This document shows, piece after piece, positions 52,281 through 63,500 of a stretch of 64,000 nucleotides of DNA. A program made the translations under genes and the position numbers. How positions within the stretch are numbered: the stretch's first letter is position 1; each line of letters begins with the position of its first letter. The notes below the pieces were generated by a model, which made no database searches, was not told the DNA's origin, and saw nothing but the letters and a program-made list of their open reading frames with translations. This DNA comes from Rhynchopus sp. YZ270_cl-10 (taxonomy: Eukaryota > Euglenozoa > Diplonemea > Diplonemida > Diplonemidae), in NCBI GenBank assembly GCA_964035575.1, contig OZ037843.1, positions 744,001 to 808,000 on the forward strand, written 5' to 3'.

Positions 52281-52885
52281 TTGGGTGATGTATTTTTTTT
52301 TTTTTCCCGCTCACCAAGGTTCGCAAACCAAAGTCTGCAAATCCAAATCCAGTCAAGCGCCCGGATTATTGCTCTATGTTTCCTTTTCCCCCTCCCTCCT
52401 CTCCTCTCTCTCTCTCTCTCGCTCTGTCTTTTCTTTCTGCCCTGTACCCTACTTTTTGCAAAAAAACACGGGTCAGGAAAGATCTTTTGTCTTTTTTTGT
52501 CTTTTTTCGAGAGGAAAAAAAAAAAAAAAAGATTTTCAGGATTTTTGTCTTTTTTTTTCAGGATTTCAAAAGATCTTTGAGATCTTTTGAAAATCCTGAA
52601 AAAAAAAAAAAAAGAGAAAAGATTTTTTTTTTTTTTTTTTAGGATTTCAAAAGATCTCAAAGATCTTTTGAAAATCCTGGGGGAAAAAAAAAAAAAAGGG
52701 AGAAGAATTTGTAAAATCCTGAAAAATCGTGAAAGATCTTTGAGATCTTTGGGGTTCGTAGGGAAAAAATGTGCCCAAACACAGAGGTGGAAATTGATTT
52801 TCGGCAGAAACTTACCCTCAGCGGCAACCCACGATGTGGCAGCCATATTTTTGTGATCAGCCAGCTTCGTTCCCGCACCTTAATA
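52281..52885. repeat. Left flank of the hAT cluster: GATCTTTGAGATC hairpins
   Basis: Pyrimidine-rich DNA, then repeated TTTCAAAAGATCTTTGAGAT words that form hairpins, separated by A or T runs. From 52467 onward it is the mirror image of sequence ending at 59867. The long open frames rich in K, F and R are translations of these hairpins, not genes. Confidence 0.8.
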
Positions 52886-54421
52886 CAGTTGTGCGGAGTT
52901 CATAAAATGCCACTCGTTGATGAGAGTTTCAATGGGGGAAATGATGAGGGAGGGTGGGGGGGGGGGGGGGGTGGAAGAGAGAGATGATCAGCTCTCAGCA
53001 GTCATTTTCTGCAGCATACACCATCGGATCATCGGACTCTATTCACATCTTGATTCGTGCTCAGGGTAAACACTTTTTCTTGAGTACAACGGTTCGCAGG
53101 AAGCGCACGACTCATCGCGCTATCGGGTTGAGTAGATGCGGGGGTAACACTCAGGAGATCCAGTGCCAGCTCTGCGAACTGCTTGTTCGGGTGCAGTCGG
53201 TAGAACTGTCGCGATATCCGGGGAGGACGCCAATGCTCTTGCCACATACTCCTCCCACATGCTGTCTGTCACCTCGTCAAACAGAGGTACAGAGGCCTTC
53301 ATGGAGACGAGACCGACACCTCTGCCCAATCTCGTCAGGATGCAACAGCCGCAAGGAGTCAGCATTCGCAGTGCAAGGTAAAAATACCTACCCACGTCCG
53401 GCGTTTCTTCCCACAGGCGCACGAGTTCGTCTTTGATGACGGCTAATCCTAATCATCCTCCGCGAGAGAATCATCCGCAGCCATGTCACGGTAGACCTGC
53501 AACAAGTTCGTCATGTCACCATACACGGTCGACGCGAACAAGTTGCCTTCGCCCTTCTGAGCCCTTCACATTTGTCCCCGACTGCTTCACTTCGCTCGCA
53601 GTAAAAACAAAAAGGGCTTTAACCCTTTCCGAGAAGTGCTCATAGACGAGGAGATGCGAAATAAAACGCGTACATGTTCCCCTTGCTGTGCCACCGCCTG
53701 CTCAACTATCACATCTAAAGCCAAAAAGAGTTCTTCTAACGTTTCGGCGGCGCTGAGGATAATGATCTGGGAGGAGTGCACAAGTTCCCCAAACATTTGT
53801 TTGTACATCCCCCTTGCTGTGCCACCGCCCGCTCAACTATCATGCTGCGTTTTTTCTTGAACTGCTAGCCATCTCGACTGACGTGTGGAAGTCGCTAACA
53901 CATAGTTGAGAGAGAACGCAAGTTTGTAAACCATATTCGACGCGGATTTGAGGTGCTTCTGGAGGGCTGTGACAACGTTGGACAGAGCATGCGGGAGACA
54001 GCTGAGAAATCGAATATTCCATTCAAACGCCAAATCTCTACTTGCACCTCCATCACCCCCCCCTCTGTCACTGCGCAGAAGGAACGGTGTCCCCAAGCCG
54101 AGCTTTGTCAGTATAGTATCAATCTCGACCTTCAGGCTTGCCGCATCCCAGGTAGTACCTTTCTCCTTCAGAACGGGGGGTAAACAGTAGCTTTTAGTAC
54201 GATTCTGCACAATGTTCACCAGGGAGTGCAGCCCCTGGTTCGACTTGCCGCAGTCGTGGATCAACACAAATCGAAAATTACCCATGCCTCGCTTTATCCC
54301 TTCCACGTGTGCACTGAAAATTTTTTCCCCGTACTGACGCCATCCCTCTTGTACGTCTACACCCTTTTCGGGAATGACGCACCCGGCAAGCATTTGGGTG
54401 AAGCGAGTGACTGAACGGAAA
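52467..54421. repeat. Large inverted repeat, left arm (1.95 kb)
   Basis: Reverse complement of 57913-59867, with no difference that I noticed across many compared segments. It spans both the transposon 3' half and its flank, so it arose by inverted duplication of a block rather than by two separate insertions. Confidence 0.9.
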
Positions 54422-55177
54422 GGGATGCCGAGCATAGCAGCTGCTTCTGTGGCCTGTAGAACAAAAGTATTGCGTGTGTTATGCAGACATTTCATAACAT
54501 CCTGATTCCGCGATCTGTTGTGCGTTCTCTTCTTCTTCGACTCGTTGTGCGAGGGTGTGTCACAGTGCTTTTTGACAGGAGAGCCCCCAACCCTCCATCT
54601 TGGCCCATGACTGCATGGCGTCAGAGAGTGTGATCAGGGGTAACGTCGTCGTCACACCGTTGCTCTCTGTCTCCAAGGAAGACACCAGATTCTGACGGCG
54701 GACGTGCTCAGCGGCTGCTGTGTCAGGGGGAGTGTTGTAGCTGGCTGCATCATATCATACTTGGCCATCTCTATTGAGAGAGCTTTGGCTTTGGGGATCT
54801 TTTTATTAGTTTGTTGTGAAACCGTATAAAGACCCCTGCTTATTGCCAGCTCTACACATTCGCTGTAACTCATTTTGGGGCGGTAGTAGCAGCTCCCGTC
54901 GCGTCACCACAGCCGGATCTTCAGGAGTTTCAGCAGGAGTTTCAGCAGGAGTTTCAGCAGGAGTTTCAGCAGCACCTGATGCATCTACACATGAGACAAT
55001 GAGGAAGAACAGGTATATGAATATGTCTTCATATGGCCCTGCAGTACTTTGTTTTTGTAATGGGGGGTGTGAATTCCAAAGTCAGACAGGTTGGGGCGGG
55101 TTTTTTTTTGTTGGACTATTGTGTATATTGATTACGAATATTAACCACAAAAAACTACTTCTGCAAACAACGGACTA
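52886..55177 (-). mobile_element. hAT transposon copy 1 (deleted)
   Basis: The 5' end near 55177 (TAGTCCGTTG.TTTGCAGAAG on the minus strand) faces copy 2; the 3' end is near CAGTTGTGCGGAG at 52886. Compared with copy 3 it lacks most of the zinc-finger region (junction at about 54583, roughly 130 bp lost), the Gln-rich tract and much of the N-terminal acidic region. It shares the internal patch and deletions seen in copy 2. The longest remaining piece of transposase frame is 53833-54495. Confidence 0.82.
53833..54495 (-). pseudogene. hAT transposase fragment (copy 1)
   Basis: 220 residues from MKCLHNTRNTF to EKTQHDS, essentially identical to residues 369-587 of the complete transposase at 60643-63705. 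It contains the first catalytic Asp (LIHD), the second (LRSD), CLPH and the RW motif, but not the zinc finger or the C-terminal dimerisation segment, so it is not functional as a transposase. Confidence 0.85.
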
Positions 55178-55198
55178 AGGTGCAAAAAAAAAAAAAAA

Positions 55199-57251
55199 AA
55201 AAAAACATAAAGAGAGAGAGAAAAACACTACTTCTGCAAACTAACGGACTGCATTAAAGTGCGGGAACGAAGCTGATCACAAAAATATGAGGGTAAATTT
55301 CAGCACCTTAGTCGTTGGTTTGCAGAAGTAGTTTTTTGAGGTTAATTCGTAATCATGTACACGATAAAAATGTCCAAAAAAAAAAAAATCCCACCCCCAC
55401 CCCTACCTTTTGTCTGACTTTGGAATTCGCACCCTCCCCCCCATTACAAAAACACATTACTGCAGGGCCGTATTGACGTAAAAAGACTTTAACATGGAAG
55501 ACATATTCATATACCTGTTTTTCTTCCTCATTCAAATATCATGTGTAGATGCATCATGTGGGCAAGGAGGAGAATGGAACCCCCCCCCGAATGACAGGTC
55601 CCCGCCGTCACCCGCTTTCCAGGAGGGGTGGAGTCTCAACCGCTCTCCCAACATTAATGAACGCAAGCGCAAACGTTCAAGGGAGTGCAGCTCCGGGAGG
55701 TCGGCCAGCAGGGCGAGGGGGGGGTCGAGGAGGAGGACAGCTTCCCCCATTACATCGCCTGCAGCCGCCGCCCCACCCCCTCCCACGGTCATCGACGCTG
55801 ATGAGACTCCTGGTGAGACTCCTGACGCGTCTGCCGACCCTCCTGCCGAAACTCCTGCCGAAACTCCTGCCGAAGCGACTGATGAAACGCCTGCCGAAGC
55901 GACTGATGAAACGCCTGAAGAAGAAGATCCGGCTGTGGTGACGCGACGGGAGGTGCTGAGTGCCCGCTACTACCGCCCCAAAATGAGTTACAGCGAATGT
56001 GTAGAGCTGGCAATAAGCAGGGGTCTTTATACGGTTTCACAACAAACTAATAAAAAGATCCCCAAAGCCAAAGCTCTCTCAATAGAGATGGCCAAGTATG
56101 ATATGATGCAGCCAGCTACAACACTCCCCCTGCCGCCACAGCTGCATACAATGCTGCATTTTCAGACACAGCAGCCGACACAGACACAGCAGCAGACACA
56201 GCAGCAGACACAGCAGCAGACACAGCAGCCGACACAACAGCAGACACAGCAGACGCTGAGCACGTCCGCCGTCAGAGATCTGGTGTCTTCCCTGGAGACA
56301 GAGAGCAACGGTGTGATGGCGACGTTTCCCCTGATCACACTCTCTGACGCCATGCAGTCATGGGCCAAGATGGAGGGTTGGGGGCTCTCCTTGCAGATGC
56401 GGAAGGACTGCGTGGGGTACAGGTTGCCGAGGGGAAGGGAATACGCGATGACACAGCTGCTCCTAGTGTGTCGCTCATGTAACATTTGCTTTCCAACCAC
56501 AGCGTCAAGAGGGGATGTCAAAAAGCACTGTGACACACCCTCGCACAACGAGTCGAAGAAGAAGAAAAAGCACAACAGATCGCGGAATCAGGATGTTATG
56601 AAATGTCTGCATAACACACGCGACACTTTTGTTCTACAGGCCACAGAAGCAGCTGCTATGCTCGGCATCCCTTTCCGTTCAGTCACTCGCTTCACCCAAA
56701 TGCTTGCCGGGTGCGTCATTCCCGAAAAGGGTGTAGACGTACAAGAGGGATGGCGTCAGTACGGGGAAAAAATTTTCAGTGCACACGTGGAAGGGATAAA
56801 GCGAGGCATGGGTAATTTTCGATTTGTGTTGATCCACGACTGCGGCAAGTCGAACCAGGGGCTGCACTCCCTGGTGAACATTGTGCAGAATCGTACTAAA
56901 AGCTACTGTTTACCCCCCGTTCTGAAGGAGAAAGGTACTACCTGGGATGCGGCAAGCCTGAAGGTCGAGATTGATACTATACTGACAAAGCTCGGCTTGG
57001 GGACACCGTTCCTTCTGCGCAGTGACAGAGGGGGGGGTGATGGAGGTGCAAGTAGAGATTTGGCGTTTGAATGGAATATTCGATTTCTCAGCTGTCTCCC
57101 GCATGCTCTGTCCAACGTTGTCACAGCCCTCCAGAAGCACCTCAAATCCGCGTCGAATATGGTTTACAAACTTGCGTTCTCTCTCAACTATGTGTTAGCG
57201 ACTTCCACACGTCAGTCGAGATGGCTAGCAGTTCAAGAAAAAACGCAGCAT
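55199..57251. repeat. Second large inverted repeat, left arm (2.05 kb)
   Basis: Reverse complement of 61948-64000, which reaches the window edge. It covers the 5' half of copy 2 and about 110 bp of its flank, including a head-to-head pair of transposon ends (CTACTTCTGCAAACTAACGG at about 55238 and CGTTGGTTTGCAGAAGTAG at 55313). Confidence 0.9.
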
Positions 57252-57260
57252 GATAGTTGA
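55494..57260 (+). pseudogene. hAT transposase, truncated N-terminal portion (copy 2)
   Basis: 588 residues equal to the first 587 of the 1020-residue transposase, then a stop created by the patch at 57252. It keeps the C2H2 finger and the first half of the catalytic domain with both visible Asp residues, but lacks the last third including the hAT dimerisation segment. Such a product might bind DNA without cutting; whether it is made is unknown. Confidence 0.85.
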
Positions 57261-59153
57261 GCGGGCGGTGGCACAGCAAGGGGGATGTACAAACAAATGT
57301 TTGGGGAACTTGTGCACTCCTCCCAGATCATTATCCTCAGCGCCGCCGAAACGTTAGAAGAACTCTTTTTGGCTTTAGATGTGATAGTTGAGCAGGCGGT
57401 GGCACAGCAAGGGGAACATGTACGCGTTTTATTTCGCATCTCCTCGTCTATGAGCACTTCTCGGAAAGGGTTAAAGCCCTTTTTGTTTTTACTGCGAGCG
57501 AAGTGAAGCAGTCGGGGACAAATGTGAAGGGCTCAGAAGGGCGAAGGCAACTTGTTCGCGTCGACCGTGTATGGTGACATGACGAACTTGTTGCAGGTCT
57601 ACCGTGACATGGCTGCGGATGATTCTCTCGCGGAGGATGATTAGGATTAGCCGTCATCAAAGACGAACTCGTGCGCCTGTGGGAAGAAACGCCGGACGTG
57701 GGTAGGTATTTTTACCTTGCACTGCGAATGCTGACTCCTTGCGGCTGTTGCATCCTGACGAGATTGGGCAGAGGTGTCGGTCTCGTCTCCATGAAGGCCT
57801 CTGTACCTCTGTTTGACGAGGTGACAGACAGCATGTGGGAGGAGTATGTGGCAAGAGCATTGGCGTCCTCCCCGGATATCGCGACAGTTCTACCGACTGC
57901 ACCCGAACAAGCTTTCCGTTCAGTCACTCGCTTCACCCAAATGCTTGCCGGGTGCGTCATTCCCGAAAAGGGTGTAGACGTACAAGAGGGATGGCGTCAG
58001 TACGGGGAAAAAATTTTCAGTGCACACGTGGAAGGGATAAAGCGAGGCATGGGTAATTTTCGATTTGTGTTGATCCACGACTGCGGCAAGTCGAACCAGG
58101 GGCTGCACTCCCTGGTGAACATTGTGCAGAATCGTACTAAAAGCTACTGTTTACCCCCCGTTCTGAAGGAGAAAGGTACTACCTGGGATGCGGCAAGCCT
58201 GAAGGTCGAGATTGATACTATACTGACAAAGCTCGGCTTGGGGACACCGTTCCTTCTGCGCAGTGACAGAGGGGGGGGTGATGGAGGTGCAAGTAGAGAT
58301 TTGGCGTTTGAATGGAATATTCGATTTCTCAGCTGTCTCCCGCATGCTCTGTCCAACGTTGTCACAGCCCTCCAGAAGCACCTCAAATCCGCGTCGAATA
58401 TGGTTTACAAACTTGCGTTCTCTCTCAACTATGTGTTAGCGACTTCCACACGTCAGTCGAGATGGCTAGCAGTTCAAGAAAAAACGCAGCATGATAGTTG
58501 AGCGGGCGGTGGCACAGCAAGGGGGATGTACAAACAAATGTTTGGGGAACTTGTGCACTCCTCCCAGATCATTATCCTCAGCGCCGCCGAAACGTTAGAA
58601 GAACTCTTTTTGGCTTTAGATGTGATAGTTGAGCAGGCGGTGGCACAGCAAGGGGAACATGTACGCGTTTTATTTCGCATCTCCTCGTCTATGAGCACTT
58701 CTCGGAAAGGGTTAAAGCCCTTTTTGTTTTTACTGCGAGCGAAGTGAAGCAGTCGGGGACAAATGTGAAGGGCTCAGAAGGGCGAAGGCAACTTGTTCGC
58801 GTCGACCGTGTATGGTGACATGACGAACTTGTTGCAGGTCTACCGTGACATGGCTGCGGATGATTCTCTCGCGGAGGATGATTAGGATTAGCCGTCATCA
58901 AAGACGAACTCGTGCGCCTGTGGGAAGAAACGCCGGACGTGGGTAGGTATTTTTACCTTGCACTGCGAATGCTGACTCCTTGCGGCTGTTGCATCCTGAC
59001 GAGATTGGGCAGAGGTGTCGGTCTCGTCTCCATGAAGGCCTCTGTACCTCTGTTTGACGAGGTGACAGACAGCATGTGGGAGGAGTATGTGGCAAGAGCA
59101 TTGGCGTCCTCCCCGGATATCGCGACAGTTCTACCGACTGCACCCGAACAAGC
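56672..59153 (+). repeat. 1241-bp tandem duplication within copy 2
   Basis: 56672-57912 is repeated at 57913-59153 (offset exactly 1241 throughout). The junction joins CACCCGAACAAGC to TTTCCGTTCAGTC. The repeat has no intervening spacer. Confidence 0.95.
57671..58501 (+). pseudogene. hAT transposase chimera across the duplication joint (copy 2)
   Basis: 276 residues that begin in the C-terminal part (RLWEETPDVGRYFYLALRML), cross the tandem-duplication joint and re-enter the catalytic domain (FRSVTRFTQMLAG) up to EKTQHDS. This order is the result of rearrangement and is not expected to be a working protein. Confidence 0.8.
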
Positions 59154-59867
59154 AGTTCGCAGAGCTGGCACTGGATCTCCTGAGTGTTACCCCCGCATCT
59201 ACTCAACCCGATAGCGCGATGAGTCGTGCGCTTCCTGCGAACCGTTGTACTCAAGAAAAAGTGTTTACCCTGAGCACGAATCAAGATGTGAATAGAGTCC
59301 GATGATCCGATGGTGTATGCTGCAGAAAATGACTGCTGAGAGCTGATCATCTCTCTCTTCCACCCCCCCCCCCCCCCCACCCTCCCTCATCATTTCCCCC
59401 ATTGAAACTCTCATCAACGAGTGGCATTTTATGAACTCCGCACAACTGTATTAAGGTGCGGGAACGAAGCTGGCTGATCACAAAAATATGGCTGCCACAT
59501 CGTGGGTTGCCGCTGAGGGTAAGTTTCTGCCGAAAATCAATTTCCACCTCTGTGTTTGGGCACATTTTTTCCCTACGAACCCCAAAGATCTCAAAGATCT
59601 TTCACGATTTTTCAGGATTTTACAAATTCTTCTCCCTTTTTTTTTTTTTTCCCCCAGGATTTTCAAAAGATCTTTGAGATCTTTTGAAATCCTAAAAAAA
59701 AAAAAAAAAAATCTTTTCTCTTTTTTTTTTTTTTTCAGGATTTTCAAAAGATCTCAAAGATCTTTTGAAATCCTGAAAAAAAAAGACAAAAATCCTGAAA
59801 ATCTTTTTTTTTTTTTTTTCCTCTCGAAAAAAGACAAAAAAAGACAAAAGATCTTTCCTGACCCGTG
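57913..59867. repeat. Large inverted repeat, right arm
   Basis: Mirror image of 52467-54421. The outer limit at CACGGGT (52467, and its inverse at 59867) is sharp; the inner limit coincides with the tandem-duplication joint of copy 2. Confidence 0.9.
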
Positions 59868-59980
59868 AAAAAAGATAAAAAAAAAAAAAAAAAGATAAAA
59901 AAGATTTTGAAAAACCCTAAAAATCCTGAAAAATCCCAGGAAATTTTTTAAAAGATCTCAAAGATCTTTGAGATCTTAGG

Positions 59981-60015
<35 letters not shown>

Positions 60016-60528
60016 ACCCCCCCTGTATAATTTTTTTTCCACAACTACTCAAAACATGAAATCTGTTGCTTCATTGGACTCATCGGGCATTTTTGTGATC
60101 TGGACATGGGGGTCAGACTCCACTTTCGAGCAACTAAAATAGCGTCAAAAAAATTGGAGTCTAAATTTGGAGGGTCTATTTTCAGCAGAAATTTTCGGCA
60201 GAAATTTGCCCTCAGAGGCAACCCCAGAGAAAATATCCAAAAAAGAAATGGACTTGTACGGACGATCGGAGGAACTCCGTGCTCGGCCCTGAGCAGACGG
60301 ACAAGAGGACAGCCGTGCGGCAGCACAAAGAGAGTTATGGTGATTGGGAGTTAAAAAAAGGAGGGGTAGTTTCTTTTTAATGAATTGTTGCTTTTTGTTT
60401 ATCGGTGTCTGGTGGGGGTGGGTGGGTGGGGGTGGGGCAGAGAAGATTAACATCACATTCTTCAAGAACAAGACTGATCTACACATCACTCGTCTTTCTG
60501 ATACCACACTACTCAACACACATAACAT
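59868..60528. other. Spacer between transposon copies 2 and 3
   Basis: Poly(A)-rich DNA with GATCTCAAAGATCTTTGAGA hairpins to about 60010, then mixed sequence. Positions 60182-60230 resemble the copy 2 flank (TTTTCGGCAGAAA.TT.CCCTCAG). No gene is supported. Confidence 0.55.
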
Positions 60529-63500
60529 CAGTTTGTGCGGAGTTCATAAAATGCCACTCGTTGATGAGAGTTTCAATGGGGGAAATGATGAGGGAGGGTG
60601 GGGGGGGGGGGGGGGGGGGTGGAAGAGAGAGATGATCAGCTCTCAGCAGTCATTTTCTGCAGCATACACCGTCGCATCATCGGGACTGTGACCCTGGTAC
60701 ATCTCCTCAAACGCCTGAAGGGCGCGTGCGTCACTCAGGTCCTCACCGCCGGCAGTGATGTCCAGGGTCTGGAGAGACTCCAGCAGAGTCGTGATGGTGC
60801 ACTCACCACATGCTTCCGCAATATCTTCTTCCTGTATCATGGAGGGGAACCCACTCCGGAGCGACGGACAAGAAGTGTACCTTCTATTCACATCTTGATT
60901 CGTGCTCAGGGTAAACACTTTTTGTTGAGTAGAAGCAGAAGGTCCGCCGCGGTTCGCAGGAAGCGCACGATTTCCTACACTCATCGCGCTATCGGGTTGA
61001 GTAGATGCGGGGGTAACACTCAGGAGATCCAGTGCCAGCTCTGCGAACTCCTTGTTCGGGTGCAGTCGGTAAAACTGCTCAGTCGCGATATCCGGGGAGG
61101 ACTTCAGTGCTCTTGCCACATACTCCTCCCACATGCTGTCTGTCACCTCGTCAAACAGAGGTACAGAGGCCTTCATGGAGACGAGACCGACACCTCTGCC
61201 CAATCTCGTCAGGATGCGACAGCCGCAAGGAGTCAGCATTCGCAGTGCAAGGTAAAAGTACCTACCCACGTCCGGCGTTTCTTCCCACAGGCGCACGAGT
61301 TCGTCTTTGATGACGGCTGCAATTTGCCGTTCATCCTCCGCGAGAGAATCATCCGCAGCCATGTCACGGTACACCTGCAACAAGTTCGTCATGTCACCAT
61401 ACACGGTCGACGCGAACAAGTTGCCTTCGCGGTCTTTCATCCCTGGCACCTGTGCATTGCTGTATTTTTCCAAAATGTCGAGAAGGGGCTTCGTCAGACA
61501 GCGAATCCTGTTCAGCTGCGAGTGAACGGCGTCGAAACCGTTCTCGGAGAGTAACTTCGCCAACGTGAGCAGAGAGCCCTTCACATTTGTCCCCGACTGC
61601 TTCACTTCGCTCGCAGTAAAAACAAAAAGGGCTTTAACCCTTTCCGAAAAGTGTTCATAGACGAGGAGATGCGAAATAAAACGCGTGTCTTGTAGGCATG
61701 GTGCCCTCACGTCCGGCACATGTTCCCCTTGCTGTGCCACCGCCTGCTCAACTATCACATCTAAAGCCAAAAAGAGTTCTTCTAACGTTTCGGCGGCGCT
61801 GAGGATAATGATCTGGGAGGAGTGCACAAGTTCCCCAAACATTTGTTTGTACATCCCCAGAAGTTCACGGCGCTCAGCTGGTGTTGCACTTGTCATGTCG
61901 ACCTTGCTGGCTTTGACCTTCTCACAGAGGGTGGCCGTTCTCGCGTCATGCTGCGTTTTTTCTTGAACTGCTAGCCATCTCGACTGACGTGTGGAAGTCG
62001 CTAACACATAGTTGAGAGAGAACGCAAGTTTGTAAACCATATTCGACGCGGATTTGAGGTGCTTCTGGAGGGCTGTGACAACGTTGGACAGAGCATGCGG
62101 GAGACAGCTGAGAAATCGAATATTCCATTCAAACGCCAAATCTCTACTTGCACCTCCATCACCCCCCCCTCTGTCACTGCGCAGAAGGAACGGTGTCCCC
62201 AAGCCGAGCTTTGTCAGTATAGTATCAATCTCGACCTTCAGGCTTGCCGCATCCCAGGTAGTACCTTTCTCCTTCAGAACGGGGGGTAAACAGTAGCTTT
62301 TAGTACGATTCTGCACAATGTTCACCAGGGAGTGCAGCCCCTGGTTCGACTTGCCGCAGTCGTGGATCAACACAAATCGAAAATTACCCATGCCTCGCTT
62401 TATCCCTTCCACGTGTGCACTGAAAATTTTTTCCCCGTACTGACGCCATCCCTCTTGTACGTCTACACCCTTTTCGGGAATGACGCACCCGGCAAGCATT
62501 TGGGTGAAGCGAGTGACTGAACGGAAAGGGATGCCGAGCATAGCAGCTGCTTCTGTGGCCTGTAGAACAAAAGTGTCGCGTGTGTTATGCAGACATTTCA
62601 TAACATCCTGATTCCGCGATCTGTTGTGCTTTTTCTTCTTCTTCGACTCGTTGTGCGAGGGTGTGTCACAGTGCTTTTTGACATCCCCTCTTGACGCTGT
62701 GGTTGGAAAGCAAATGTTACATGAGCGACACACTAGGAGCAGCTGTGTCATCGCGTATTCCCTTCCCCTCGGCAACCTGTACCCCACGCAGTCCTTCCGC
62801 ATCTGCAAGGAGAGCCCCCAACCCTCCATCTTGGCCCATGACTGCATGGCGTCAGAGAGTGTGATCAGGGGAAACGTCGCCATCACACCGTTGCTCTCTG
62901 TCTCCAGGGAAGACACCAGATCTCTGACGGCGGACGTGCTCAGCGTCTGCTGTGTCTGCTGTTGTGTCGGCTGCTGTGTCTGCTGCTGTGTCTGCTGCTG
63001 TGTCTGCTGCTGTGTCTGTGTCGGCTGCTGTGTCTGAAAATGCAGCATTGTATGCAGCTGTGGCGGCAGGGGGAGTGTTGTAGCTGGCTGCATCATATCA
63101 TACTTGGCCATCTCTATTGAGAGAGCTTTGGCTTTGGGGATCTTTTTATTAGTTTGTTGTGAAACCGTATAAAGACCCCTGCTTATTGCCAGCTCTACAC
63201 ATTCGCTGTAACTCATTTTGGGGCGGTAGTAGCGGGCACTCAGCACCTCCCGTCGCGTCACCACAGCCGGATCTTCTTCTTCAGGCGTTTCATCAGTCGC
63301 TTCGGCAGGCGTTTCATCAGTCGCTTCGGCAGGAGTTTCGGCAGGAGTTTCGGCAGGAGGGTCGGCAGACGCGTCAGGAGTCTCACCAGGAGTCTCATCA
63401 GCGTCGATGACCGTGGGAGGGGGTGGGGCGGCGGCTGCAGGCGATGTAATGGGGGAAGCTGTCCTCCTCCTCGACCCCCCCCTCGCCCTGCTGGCCGACC

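Larger units (their letters stand above)
55309..59448 (+). mobile_element. hAT transposon copy 2 (rearranged)
   Basis: The 5' end near TAGTCGTTGGTTTGCAGAAG and the 3' end near CTCCGCACAACTG. The 5' half matches copy 3 exactly or almost so through 57251. After that a 31-bp patch replaces about 105 bp, two further segments are missing or altered, and 1241 bp are tandemly duplicated (56672-57912 and 57913-59153). It cannot make a full transposase. Confidence 0.85.

Noticed and set aside
52274-52846. 190-residue minus-strand frame (and its mirror at 59488-59868)
   Set aside because: It consists of K/F/R-rich translations of GATCTTTGAGATC hairpins and homopolymers and is part of the inverted-repeat flank.
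60598-61554. 318-residue plus-strand frame opposite the transposase
   Set aside because: Antisense shadow of the 1020-residue transposase with no family resemblance.
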